Source: Achromobacter marplatensis (lineage in GTDB: Bacteria > Pseudomonadota > Gammaproteobacteria > Burkholderiales > Burkholderiaceae_B). Taken from it: a stretch of DNA of 64,000 bases. The notes under the pieces are model-generated. The model ran no database searches. It saw only the letters and a program-made list of their open reading frames with translations, and was not told the DNA's origin. A program made the translations under genes and the position numbers. The stretch lies in assembly GCF_002209535.1 (NCBI RefSeq), contig NZ_NJIG01000007.1, positions 310,001 to 374,000 on the forward strand. The letters are read 5' to 3'. This document shows, one piece after another, positions 26,776 through 34,443 of this stretch. Positions within the stretch are counted from its first letter, which is position 1, and each line of letters opens with the position of its first letter.

Positions 26776-27696
26776 TCAACGCAGCACGAACCCCACCGGT
26801 TCGGCCGCTTCGGGCAGCGGACGCACGCCCAGGCCCTCCAGGAGGTCGATCTCGATCACGCGGGCCAGCGCCGACAGCGGCAGGTCGTTCTCTTCCAGGC
26901 CGAAGGGGTCTTCCAGCTCGTCGCCCAGCGCGTCCAGCCCGAAGAAGGTGTAGGCGATGATGATGACCGCCACCGGGGTCAGGTATTCCAGCGTGCCCAC
27001 CAGGCCGAACGGCAGCAACAGGCAGAACAGCCATGCCGTGCGATGCAGCAGCAGCGAATAGGCGAACGGACAGGGCGTGAACTTGATGCGTTCGCAGGCG
27101 GCCTGGATGGCGGCGCACTGCGCCACGCGCTGGGTCAGGCCCTGATAGAGAATGTCGCTGAGTTCGCCGCGCCGCAGACAGGCCGCCAGGTCGCGGTTGA
27201 TCGCCATGAGCAGCGCGTCCGGCACATTGCGGCAACCGGCCAGCGTGTCCAGTTCGTCTTGCTGCACCCAGGGGCGTACGGCCTCCACCATGTCCTGGCC
27301 GCGCAAGCGCGCCGCCAGCCCGTACCCGAAACCGATACAGCGCCGCACCAGCCGTTCCTGCACCGGGTTGGCCGTGCTGGCCGCCAGCAGCACCGCGCTT
27401 TCCCGCGCCAGGCTGCGCGCCTGCACGATCAGGTCGCCCCACTGCTTGCGGGCTTCCCACCAGCGGTCATAACAGACGTTGTTGCGAAAGCCCATGAAGA
27501 CCGACAGCGCCAGGCCGAAAAGCGAGAAGGGCACCGCGGTCAGGTGCGCGGGCGAAAACAGCTGGCGGTGGTACATCCACACCACCACGCAGGACAGCAG
27601 CGTGATGACGAGAATCCGGCTGAATATGCGCGGGATGATGGAGCCGCGCATGATAAAGAACAAGGCCAGCGCAGAGGGACGCGGACGGACGATCAT
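26776..27696 (-). CDS. Bestrophin-like (UPF0187) membrane protein
   Basis: 306 aa from ATG 27696. The opening MIVRPRPSALALFFIMRGSIIPRI is the usual family N-terminus, so this start is preferred over an ATG 11 codons upstream. Family features are GFRNNVCYDRWWEARKQWG near residues 69-87, with the Asn-x-x-x-Asp-Arg-Trp-Trp-Glu signature, and PFGLEENDLPL near 266-276, which corresponds to the acidic region of bestrophins. Bacterial bestrophins are pentameric inner-membrane ion channels; selectivity cannot be read here. Confidence 0.9.
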   Translation of the reverse strand: MIVRPRPSALALFFIMRGSIIPRIFSRILVITLLSCVVVWMYHRQLFSPAHLTAVPFSLFGLALSVFMGFRNNVCYDRWWEARKQWGDLIVQARSLARESAVLLAASTANPVQERLVRRCIGFGYGLAARLRGQDMVEAVRPWVQQDELDTLAGCRNVPDALLMAINRDLAACLRRGELSDILYQGLTQRVAQCAAIQAACERIKFTPCPFAYSLLLHRTAWLFCLLLPFGLVGTLEYLTPVAVIIIAYTFFGLDALGDELEDPFGLEENDLPLSALARVIEIDLLEGLGVRPLPEAAEPVGFVLR

Positions 27697-27801
27697 GATG
27701 AATATCAAGTAAGGACAAGGCGCGCTCACTATACGCCTGTCGTCCTGTCAAAGACGCGTCGATATAATTCTGTTTCGTCTCACCGCTTTCACCAGGCCTC
27801 C

Positions 27802-28377
27802 ATGACCTCCGAAGACACCCCGATCAAGCCCTGGCATGTCGTCCGCCGCTCCAAGCTGCACGGCAACGGCGTCTTCGCCGCCCGCAAGATCCCCGCGGGC
27901 ACACGCATCATCGAATACGGCGGCGCGCGCATCAGCGCCAAGGAAGCCGACCGCCGCCACCCGACCAACCCCGACGATCCCTTCCACACCTTCTTCTTCG
28001 CGCTCAGCTCCGGCCGCGTGATCGACGGCGGCGACGAAGGCAACGACGCCCGCTGGATCAACCATTCCTGTGAGCCCAACTGCGAGGCCCAGGAAGGCAA
28101 GCACGGCAAGCGCGTCTACATCGTCGCCTTGCGCGACCTGCCGCGCGGCACGGAACTGTCGTACGACTACGGCCTGGTCCTGGACGGCCGCATCACCAAG
28201 GCGCTGAAGGAAGGCTACCGCTGCCTGTGCGGCACCCCCCCGTGCCGCGGCACGATGCTGGCGCTGCCGAAAAAGAAAAAGAAGAAAGCAGAAACGCCCG
28301 CAACGGCAAACGTCGTGGAAGCGGCCGAAACCGCCGAATCGGCAACCGCGGCAAAAACACCCGCCACGGCAAAGTAA
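27802..28377 (+). CDS. SET-domain protein-lysine methyltransferase-like protein
   Basis: 191 aa. All SET hallmarks are visible: the SKLHGNGVFAARKIPAGT opening, RWINHSCEPNCEA (the SAM/pseudoknot NHSCxPN motif) near residues 90-102, ELSYDYG near 119-125 with the catalytic-type Tyr, and a post-SET CLCGTPPCRG zinc motif near 140-149. After it comes a Lys6 run and an Ala/Thr/Glu-rich tail. SET enzymes methylate lysines; the bacterial target is unknown. The post-SET zinc motif and basic tail resemble eukaryotic chromatin enzymes, but relatives are widespread in bacteria, so recent transfer is not implied. It stands alone with its own terminator. Confidence 0.9.
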   Translation: MTSEDTPIKPWHVVRRSKLHGNGVFAARKIPAGTRIIEYGGARISAKEADRRHPTNPDDPFHTFFFALSSGRVIDGGDEGNDARWINHSCEPNCEAQEGKHGKRVYIVALRDLPRGTELSYDYGLVLDGRITKALKEGYRCLCGTPPCRGTMLALPKKKKKKAETPATANVVEAAETAESATAAKTPATAK

Positions 28378-28452
28378 AGACAGTCCCACCTCCAGCTGAC
28401 GCGTCCCCAACCGCGCGCAGCGCCCCCCGCACCCGCAAGACACCCCAATGCC

Positions 28453-28480
28453 AAAAACGGCCGCCCGCGCGGCCTTTTTT
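28453..28480. terminator. Intrinsic terminator after SET gene
   Basis: A 6-bp GGCCGC/GCGGCC stem (28459-28464 and 28469-28474) with 4-nt loop, A5 before and T6 after. The 480-bp gene-free stretch 28378-28861 otherwise holds C-rich low-complexity DNA, a C15 run and the ribB promoter; no gene is supported on either strand. Confidence 0.8.
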
Positions 28481-28720
28481 GGCGACCCCGCAAGATCCTC
28501 CATCTCCACACCGCCCGGCAGAAAAATGCCAAGCACACCCCCCGCCCCAGAGGCGGTGAAGTGTCGAAACCAGAGCCTGGCGCGGGGGCGGGCCGGGGGG
28601 CGAGGGGAGTCGATGCGCCCAAGGGAATCTGAAGGAACTGCCAAAGGCAGTGACGAAGATGACGCAGGGGCAGTCCGGAGCGAAGGCTCCGGACCGCAAT
28701 CGTTGACCCGCGCCCCCCGG

Positions 28721-28735
28721 CCCCCCCCCCCCCCC
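28721..28735. repeat. C15 homopolymer tract
   Basis: Fifteen consecutive C, with a further C6 just before (28713-28718), in the non-coding stretch about 70 bp ahead of the predicted ribB promoter. Its length may be unstable or a sequencing artefact. Confidence 0.9.
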
Positions 28736-28802
28736 GGCGCCCCAAGAACCCACCCATCCCCCGTCCCAAAAAGAACAAACCCCCACCCGCAATAAGCATA
28801 TT

Positions 28803-28831
28803 CCGACACAAAATCCCGACAGGCGTACAAT
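28803..28831 (+). promoter_or_regulatory. Predicted sigma-70 promoter of the ribB leader
   Basis: CCGACA (28803-28808), a 17-bp spacer and TACAAT (28826-28831), which would start transcription near 28838, just ahead of the FMN riboswitch. Confidence 0.5.
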
Positions 28832-28861
28832 CCAGAAAGTCGTTAACACGACATGCAGTAC

Positions 28862-29008
28862 GTCTTCAGGGCGGGGTGCGATTCCCCACCGGCGGTATGC
28901 CATGCAATGTGGTGAGCCCGCGAGCGCCCGGCGTCCTTCACGGACATCGGGGTCAGCAGATCTGGTGAGATGCCAGAGCCGACGGTCATAGTCCGGATGA
29001 GAGAAGAT
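28862..29008 (+). promoter_or_regulatory. FMN riboswitch (RFN element)
   Basis: The conserved RFN blocks appear in order: TCTTCAGGGCGGGGTG, ATTCCCCACCGGCGGTA, GCCCGCGAGC, GGTCAGCAGATCTGGTGAGA, GCCAGAGCCGACGGTC and TAGTCCGGATGAGAGAAGAT. The closing P1 stem pairs GTCTTC (28862-28867) with GAAGAT (29003-29008). It senses flavin mononucleotide and represses ribB, which starts 115 bp after it. A strong hairpin (29031-29050) without a T-run follows, so control may act on translation or through Rho rather than an intrinsic terminator. Confidence 0.96.
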
Positions 29009-29123
29009 GTGCCGGCACATTCCCGATTGCCCGGGCGCACCTGCGCCCGGACGACCGTATTGCGTTCGGCTGTCGATTAGCCCTGAAACGTTTTTCGCCC
29101 CCTTCATTTGCGAGAGCGTTTCA

Positions 29124-29837
29124 ATGTCCACCCTCAATACCCAGCAGTCCCTCCCCAGCCTGGCTTCACAGCCCTTCGCCGCTCGTCTGCAGCGCGCCCT
29201 GCATCATTTGCGCCTGGGCCGCCCCGTCATCCTCATGGACGACTTCGACCGCGAAAACGAGGCCGACCTGATCGTCGCCGCCGACAAGCTGACCGTGCCC
29301 GTCATGGCCCAGCTGATCCGCGACGGCAGCGGCATCGTCTGCCTGTGCCTGCCCGGCGAAACCCTCGACCGCCTGGAACTGCCCCCGATGGTCCAGCGCA
29401 ACCAGAGCCGCTTCGCCACCGCCTTCACCGTTTCCATCGAAGCGCGCGAAGGCGTCAGCACCGGCGTATCCGCCGTTGACCGCGTCACCACCATCCGCGC
29501 CGCCATCTCGCCTTCGGCCCAAAGCGAAGACATCGTCAGCCCCGGCCACGTGTTCCCGCTGCGCGCCCAGCCCGGCGGCGTACTGACCCGCCGCGGCCAC
29601 ACTGAGGGCTCGGTCGACCTGGCCGTGCTGGCCGGCCTGCGCCCGGCCGGCGTGCTGTGCGAACTGATGAACGCCGACGGCACCATGATGCGCGGCGCGT
29701 CGCTTGAGCGCTACGCCGCCCAGCACGGCCTGGTGGCGCTGACCATCGCCGAACTGGCCGACCATCTGCAAAAGCTCAAGGACGGCCAGGCCGAAACCGT
29801 GGACGACGAAGTCCTGGAAATGGCTGCAACCGTCTAA
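29124..29837 (+). CDS. ribB: 3,4-dihydroxy-2-butanone-4-phosphate synthase
   Basis: 237 aa, single-domain RibB without the GTP cyclohydrolase II half of RibBA. It makes 3,4-dihydroxy-2-butanone 4-phosphate from ribulose 5-phosphate for riboflavin synthesis. The acidic metal/substrate loop is [15 protein letters not shown] near residues 39-53, and the [17 protein letters not shown] segment with the metal-binding His lies near 157-173. The frame is open upstream through the riboswitch, but ATG 29124 starts the protein after the leader. Regulation by the FMN riboswitch is direct from the sequence. Confidence 0.96.
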   Translation: MSTLNTQQSLPSLASQPFAARLQRALHHLRLGRPVILMDDFDRENEADLIVAADKLTVPVMAQLIRDGSGIVCLCLPGETLDRLELPPMVQRNQSRFATAFTVSIEAREGVSTGVSAVDRVTTIRAAISPSAQSEDIVSPGHVFPLRAQPGGVLTRRGHTEGSVDLAVLAGLRPAGVLCELMNADGTMMRGASLERYAAQHGLVALTIAELADHLQKLKDGQAETVDDEVLEMAATV

Positions 29838-29848
29838 GTCCGGCAAAC

Positions 29849-29882
29849 GCATCAGGGCCGTGGCAAACCACGGCCCTGATGC
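29849..29882. terminator. Long perfect hairpin between convergent ribB and MFS genes
   Basis: A 15-bp perfect stem (29849-29863 with 29868-29882) and CAAA loop, without a T-run. It probably acts as a bidirectional transcript end, possibly Rho-assisted or as a 3' stabiliser. Confidence 0.7.
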
Positions 29883-29898
29883 ATGAACACCCGATGCG

Positions 29899-31104
29899 TC
29901 ATGCCCGGGCAGGGCGCCTCAACGCCAAGGCCACGACAACGGCGGCCAACGCGCACGTCCCGCCCATCAGATACACCGCGCCATATCCTTGCGCACCCGC
30001 GAGCCAACCCGCCGCCGGGCCGCTGATGCCCAGCGCCACGTCCAGGAACGCCACATACGCCCCCATGGCTGCGCCCCGGCTTGCCGCCGGCACGCGGCGC
30101 ACGGCTTCCACCCCAAACGACGGAAACGCCAGCGAATAGCCTGCGCCGGTCAGCAGCGCGCCGCCATACGCCCACAGCGGCGTGGCGCCCGACCAGATCA
30201 GCCACTGGCCCACGGCCTCGACCACCACGCATACCAGCGCCACGCGCGCGCCGCCCAGCTTGTCCGGCAGGCCGGCAAAGAACACCCGGGCCAGGATGAA
30301 GCCGACCCCGAACGCGCTGAACATCCACGCCGCGCCATCCCAGCCGCGCTCCGCGAAGAACAGGCTGACGAATGCGGTGATGACGCCGAACCCCACACTC
30401 GTCAACGCCAGGCCCATGCCCGGCAACAGCACCATGCCCAGCACGCGGTAGAAGGGCGTGCGCACGCCGCCTACGGCCGCCACCCCGCGCTGCGGCAGCA
30501 CCAGCGCCAAGGCCGCCAGCGGAATCAGGACCGTCGCCCACGCAATGCCCGCGAATCCCGCCGCGTCATACAACCGCATGCCGGCGGGCGCGCCCAGCGC
30601 ATACGCGGCGTAGATGGCCACGCCCACCCAGGCCATCACGCGCCCGGCATTCTGCGGCCCCACGCGGCCCACGCCCCAGCTGAGCGCGCCGGTGGCGATC
30701 AGGCTTTCCGCGCATCCCATCAGCGCGCGGCCCGCCAGCAAGACGGCCAGCGCCGCCTGCGGCTGCGACGAGAGCGCCTCGGCCAGCACATACAGCAACC
30801 CGGCCGCCACACCCAGCACAAAGCCCGCCACCACGGCGCGCTTGGCGCCACGGCGATCGACCAGCGCGCCGGAATACGCCCGCGACAACAAGGCGGCGGC
30901 GAACTGCAGGCCCGCCACCACGCCCACCACCAGCGCACTCATGCCCAGCGTGCCATTCACATACAACGGCAATACCGGCATCGGCAGGCCGACCATGAAA
31001 AATCCGATGAACACCGCCAGGACCAAGGGCAGCAACTGCGCAAACACGGAGCGCACGGGTCCGTGGGCCGCGGGCAATGCCGCGGCCGTCGAAACGTTCG
31101 ACAT
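29899..31104 (-). CDS. MFS transporter (YhhS-like drug/metabolite efflux)
   Basis: 401 aa with about twelve hydrophobic helices. The first cytoplasmic loop has GALVDRRGAKRAV near residues 80-92, the MFS DRxGxRR-type motif, and FAGLPDKLGGARVAL near 278-292 is its counterpart in the second half. These transporters exchange small molecules for protons across the inner membrane. It is divergent from a TetR-family gene over 150 bp, the usual arrangement of an exporter and its repressor. Substrate unknown. Confidence 0.9.
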   Translation of the reverse strand: MSNVSTAAALPAAHGPVRSVFAQLLPLVLAVFIGFFMVGLPMPVLPLYVNGTLGMSALVVGVVAGLQFAAALLSRAYSGALVDRRGAKRAVVAGFVLGVAAGLLYVLAEALSSQPQAALAVLLAGRALMGCAESLIATGALSWGVGRVGPQNAGRVMAWVGVAIYAAYALGAPAGMRLYDAAGFAGIAWATVLIPLAALALVLPQRGVAAVGGVRTPFYRVLGMVLLPGMGLALTSVGFGVITAFVSLFFAERGWDGAAWMFSAFGVGFILARVFFAGLPDKLGGARVALVCVVVEAVGQWLIWSGATPLWAYGGALLTGAGYSLAFPSFGVEAVRRVPAASRGAAMGAYVAFLDVALGISGPAAGWLAGAQGYGAVYLMGGTCALAAVVVALALRRPARA

Positions 31105-31212
31105 GAAAAATCCTTGAAAGGGTCATGACAATCCGAAACCATCGCGGAGAATTCGTCGATGGCATAATCCGCGCTTGCGGGTGACAAATCGGATTGCCTG
31201 CTGCAAATTTTA

Positions 31213-31226
31213 TGAGCCGAAGCTCA
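31213..31226. promoter_or_regulatory. Candidate TetR operator
   Basis: Perfect inverted repeat TGAGC-CGAA-GCTCA between the divergent MFS and tetR-like genes, ending 28 bp before the regulator ATG. A TetR-type dimer could repress both genes from here. No experimental or comparative support is available in the window. Confidence 0.35.
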
Positions 31227-31254
31227 GGTTTGATACTCGCCTTTCCACGCATCC

Positions 31255-31962
31255 ATGACCGACATCCCACAGCCCCGAAAATCGCCGCGCCAGCTTAGAT
31301 CGCAGCACACCGTCGACACGATCCTGCAGGCGACGGCTCGCGTTTTGGCCGCCAACGGCTATGCGGGCACCAACACCAACCTGATCGCCGAAACCGCGGG
31401 CGTCAGCGTCGGGTCGCTGTACCAGTACTTTCCGAACAAGAACGCGTTGATCGCCGCGCTGCATCAGCGCCACGACAACGAGATGCTGGATGTCATCGAC
31501 AACGTGCTGAACAGCAACCCCGCGGCCACGCTCGAAGAGCGCGTGGCTGCCATCGTCCAGGCGATGCTGCACGCGCACCTGCTGGAGCCCGCGCTGCACC
31601 GCGTGCTGGAACGCGAGTTCCCGCTGTTCGACACGCCGCGCGAACACAGCCTGGCCGATCAGGACATCCATCGCCGCATGCGGCACTTGCTGGAACTGCA
31701 CCGCGCAGAAATCGCGCAACAAGACCGCGACCTGGCGACCTATGTGGTGCTGCGCATCATGGAATCGCTGGTGCATGCGGCAGCGCTGGAGCCGCCCGCC
31801 GGGTTTTCCCCTGCGCAGCTTGAACGGGCCGTAGTGGATGCGGTGATGGGGTATCTGGCGACGCCGGGCGGCGCCGCGCCGCGCAAGAAGGCAAGTGCTG
31901 CCAAGGCCGGCAAACCCGCGGCGGCGGCCAAGAAAGCCACGCGCCGGAAAACCGCGGCGTAA
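31255..31962 (+). CDS. TetR/AcrR family transcriptional regulator
   Basis: 235 aa. An N-terminal TetR helix-turn-helix (residues about 18-64: QATARVLAANGYAGTNTN then AGVSVGSLYQYFPNK) precedes an all-helical ligand domain. The last roughly 30 residues are Lys/Ala-rich (KKASAAKAGK, AAAAKKATRRK), an unusual basic tail for this family. ATG 31255 begins the protein. Divergence from the MFS gene suggests that it represses the exporter and its own gene. Confidence 0.92.
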   Translation: MTDIPQPRKSPRQLRSQHTVDTILQATARVLAANGYAGTNTNLIAETAGVSVGSLYQYFPNKNALIAALHQRHDNEMLDVIDNVLNSNPAATLEERVAAIVQAMLHAHLLEPALHRVLEREFPLFDTPREHSLADQDIHRRMRHLLELHRAEIAQQDRDLATYVVLRIMESLVHAAALEPPAGFSPAQLERAVVDAVMGYLATPGGAAPRKKASAAKAGKPAAAAKKATRRKTAA

Positions 31963-31991
31963 ACGGCCGGCCCGCAGTTAGCGGTTAGCGA

Positions 31992-32501
31992 TCAGCGGCT
32001 GGCGTCTTCGGCCATGCGGGCCAGGCAATCCGATGCCTTGCCCACCACGATGCGGGCGCTGCACGCCAGCATCAGATTCAGGTTCAGGCCGAAGTCTTCC
32101 ACGGTGTAGCCCTCGGCATCCACCATGCGCGACACGCCGTCGTCGGCCGCCGCTCCCACCGCCACCTGGTCGACCAGCGAGCCGGCCTGGCTGGTATAGC
32201 CCCACACGGGCTTGCCGCAGGCAATGGCGTAGCCCACTTCAAAGGCGGTACCCGAATCGGGTTCGGCGCCGCGGAAGGCATTCAGGTTGGCCATCACCAT
32301 GTCGGCGCGCCGGATCAGCGCCACGTTCTCGCGGTAGATCCACTGCGCCAGCGCGGGGCCCGACAAGTCCTTGGGCGCCATGTTGTCCAACGGAAACAGG
32401 CCGTCGAAACCGTAAGTGGCGCAAAGCGCCTTGAGCCGCTGGCCATGCGCCACGGCATCGGGCAGGAATACGTCGAAACCCGCGAGATACACGCTGCGCA
32501 T
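31992..32501 (-). CDS. Nucleoside 2-deoxyribosyltransferase
   Basis: 169 aa, the normal size. The family transfers the deoxyribose of a 2'-deoxynucleoside between bases, or hydrolyses it, through a covalent Glu. That Glu is Glu88 in the DSGTAFEVGYA motif. The N-terminal YLAGFDVFLPDA (residues 5-16) and the RRADMVMANLNAFRG segment (64-78) complete the substrate pocket. It is the second gene of a probable unit with the flavin-reductase-like and NTF2-like genes (6-bp and 11-bp gaps). Role in base salvage is inferred. Confidence 0.88.
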   Translation of the reverse strand: MRSVYLAGFDVFLPDAVAHGQRLKALCATYGFDGLFPLDNMAPKDLSGPALAQWIYRENVALIRRADMVMANLNAFRGAEPDSGTAFEVGYAIACGKPVWGYTSQAGSLVDQVAVGAAADDGVSRMVDAEGYTVEDFGLNLNLMLACSARIVVGKASDCLARMAEDASR

Positions 32502-32507
32502 AAGGGC

Positions 32508-33077
32508 TTACTCCGGTTCTGAAACGTTGAAGGCTTCGCCGGTGGCGAAAAACGAGCCGCCGGCCAGGTAGTGGACCGAACGCCGGTCGTCGTGCGGGAA
32601 GTGCCAGCGGTTGTCCGAAAATACGTCCGGCGCCGCCCACGCGGCGACGACCTCGCCGATGAACAGATCATAAGCCTGTTGGTTGTGCGGTTCGGGCACG
32701 ACCTTGCATTCCAGCCAGCCCAGGCAGCCGGCCACCAGCGGCGCGCCGATCTTGCTGGCGGGAAACGTCGACAGGCCGCTTGCCTGGAACTTGTCTTCAC
32801 CGCGCCCCGATTCCGAGCCCACCTTCAACGTGGCGGCCGCCTGCGCGCGCGACGGGATGCACAGCGCGAATTCCCCCGACGCTTCGATCAATTCTCGCGT
32901 GTAGGTGTTCTTGTCCACCACCACCAGCATCTTGGCCGGGTTGAAGTCCAAGGGCATCGCCCAGGCGGCCGCCATGACGTTGCGCGCCTCGCCGTGGGCG
33001 CTGGTCACCAGCACCGTGGGCCCGTGGTTCAGCAACAGGTAAGAGCGGGGCAGGTCGACGGCTTGGATGTTGGACAT
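32508..33077 (-). CDS. Flavin reductase-like FMN-binding protein
   Basis: 189 aa of the flavin reductase-like (DIM6/NTAB) fold, a split-barrel FMN binder. Visible family segments are GPTVLVTSAHGEARNVMAAAWAMPLDFNP, split here as LVTS near residues 23-26 and NVMAAAW near 33-39, and DKNTYTRELIEASGEFALCIP near 55-75. Members reduce free flavin or act as small flavoproteins. It lies between the NTF2-like gene upstream (11 bp) and the deoxyribosyltransferase downstream (6 bp). Physiological partner unknown. Confidence 0.85.
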   Translation of the reverse strand: MSNIQAVDLPRSYLLLNHGPTVLVTSAHGEARNVMAAAWAMPLDFNPAKMLVVVDKNTYTRELIEASGEFALCIPSRAQAAATLKVGSESGRGEDKFQASGLSTFPASKIGAPLVAGCLGWLECKVVPEPHNQQAYDLFIGEVVAAWAAPDVFSDNRWHFPHDDRRSVHYLAGGSFFATGEAFNVSEPE

Positions 33078-33088
33078 GGCAGGGGGGC

Positions 33089-33547
33089 TTAAAACATGCC
33101 GTTCTGATTGGCGGGGTTTTCGGGGATTTCCTGGCTGACGTCCCAGTGCTCGACGATCTTGCCCTTATCCACACGGAAGATATCCACAACCGCCTGGCCG
33201 CGGTCTTCCGGCGAATCGCGCCACTGGTTGTGGATCACCACCAGGTCGCCCTCGGCGATCACGCGCTTGATCTCGACGATGGCTTGCGGATGCTGGTCGA
33301 AATAGGGCGGGAAGAAATCCACCATCGGCCCGACGCCGTCGCGCATGTAGGGGTTGTGCTGCACGTAGTTGGGGCTGACGTACAGGCGTACCGCCTCGTC
33401 GATCTCGCGGTCCTGGAACATCATCCGGAAGAACGCCGTGACGATCTCCTTGTTCGACTGGGGCGCAGCCGCAAGCGCTGGCGCGGCTGCCAGGCAGTGG
33501 GAGGCGACCAGCGCACAGGCGGCCAACGATTTCAACTTCATACGCAT
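33089..33547 (-). CDS. Exported NTF2/SnoaL-like protein
   Basis: 152 aa from ATG 33547; a second ATG two codons later is equally possible. A signal peptide (MKLKSLAACALVASHCLAAAPALA) ends near residue 27. The rest is a single alpha+beta-barrel SnoaL-like domain with YVQHNPYMRDG and IVEHWDVSQEIP segments characteristic of this family. Some members are cyclases or isomerases; most exported ones are uncharacterised. It is the first gene of the three-gene minus-strand unit ending at 31992. Confidence 0.8.
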   Translation of the reverse strand: MRMKLKSLAACALVASHCLAAAPALAAAPQSNKEIVTAFFRMMFQDREIDEAVRLYVSPNYVQHNPYMRDGVGPMVDFFPPYFDQHPQAIVEIKRVIAEGDLVVIHNQWRDSPEDRGQAVVDIFRVDKGKIVEHWDVSQEIPENPANQNGMF

Positions 33548-33628
33548 ACAGGACAACTCAGGATGACGCCGGCTGGCGGCCTGCCAGTTTACAAATAAAA
33601 ACGCAGGTTCCGACCCTGCCGCACAATG

Positions 33629-33658
33629 AAAAAAGGAGCCCTTGACGGGCTCCTTTTT
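33629..33658. terminator. Bidirectional intrinsic terminator
   Basis: GGAGCCC (33635-33641) and GGGCTCC (33647-33653) stem with A6 before and T5 after. It ends the minus-strand gene at 33677. Confidence 0.85.
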
Positions 33659-33676
33659 CCTTGCCTGGCGGGCGGA

Positions 33677-34288
33677 TCAGTATCCGACGGTGAAGCGGCG
33701 GCGCGAATGCTTGGGCGTCTCGATCTCGTCGGCCAGCGCAATCGCATAGTCTTCCATCGAGATCCAGCTCTTGCCGTCGTCGTCGGCCAGCAGATAGTCG
33801 TCGCCGACGCGGAACGTGCCCGTGCGCTCGCCCGGCTCGAACAGCGCGGAGGGCGACAGGAAGGTCCAGTTCAGCACCTTTTCCTGGCGCAGCGTATCCA
33901 GGAACACGACGCCGGCGCGGGCCTCAGGCTTGTAGGCGTCGGGGAATTCCGGGGTGTCGATCAACAGCTTGCCGGGCGCCACCAACAGGCTGCCCGCGCC
34001 GCCCACGACCAGCAGGCGCGGCACGCCGGCGTTCTTCACGGCGGCCAGCAAGGGGCGCGCGTCGGTCGACACGAAACGCGTGGCACTGACGACGGCGTCG
34101 TGGCCGGTCAACAACGGCGTCAGGGTTTCGGGATCAGTGGCGTCGCCCTGCTGGATAGTCAGGCCGGGCTGCGCGTTCACGTCGGCCGGATTGCGGGCAA
34201 TGCCCGTCACCTGGTGGCCGCGTTTGATCAATTCGTCGGCCACGCGGGAACCCACGCGGCCGGTAATTCCGATCAATGCGATTTTCAT
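33677..34288 (-). CDS. NAD(P)H-binding atypical SDR (NmrA/YwnB-like)
   Basis: 203 aa. The N-terminal MKIALIGITGRVGSRVADEL carries the GxxGxxG nucleotide-binding motif of atypical SDRs. VVSATRF near residues 77-83 and a C-terminal MEDYAIALADEIE segment match the family. No classical YxxxK active site is evident, so it may be a redox sensor or isomerase rather than a dehydrogenase. An AAGGAGC ribosome site directly precedes ATG 34288. It is a single-gene unit with its own terminator; the 155 bp upstream is AT-rich but has no clear promoter boxes. Confidence 0.85.
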   Translation of the reverse strand: MKIALIGITGRVGSRVADELIKRGHQVTGIARNPADVNAQPGLTIQQGDATDPETLTPLLTGHDAVVSATRFVSTDARPLLAAVKNAGVPRLLVVGGAGSLLVAPGKLLIDTPEFPDAYKPEARAGVVFLDTLRQEKVLNWTFLSPSALFEPGERTGTFRVGDDYLLADDDGKSWISMEDYAIALADEIETPKHSRRRFTVGY

Positions 34289-34443
34289 GGTCTTGCTCCT
34301 TGGGAGGGAAGCCGGAGCGGGCGGCGCACGATGCGCCGCAACACGCTCCGGTTCAGGCGAATCCATACTATTCGGTCAAATCCGAACAAAAAACCCAATA
34401 AACTGGAAGAGTTTTTTGCAATTCATGCATCAATCGGCCGAAT

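Noticed and set aside
28721..28735. C15 tract as a phase-variable promoter spacer
   Set aside because: The predicted -35/-10 pair lies 70 bp downstream, so the tract is not between promoter boxes; only length variation remains possible.
29031..29050. Intrinsic terminator of the FMN riboswitch
   Set aside because: The hairpin loop is too small as drawn and no T-run follows.
28193..29137. Minus-strand frames across the SET tail and ribB leader
   Set aside because: They run through the terminator, the C15 tract and the riboswitch, with Gly/Trp/Arg-rich translations and no family pattern.
32797..33189. Minus-strand frame spanning the flavin reductase and NTF2-like genes
   Set aside because: It is out of frame with both well-supported genes and has no recognisable domain.
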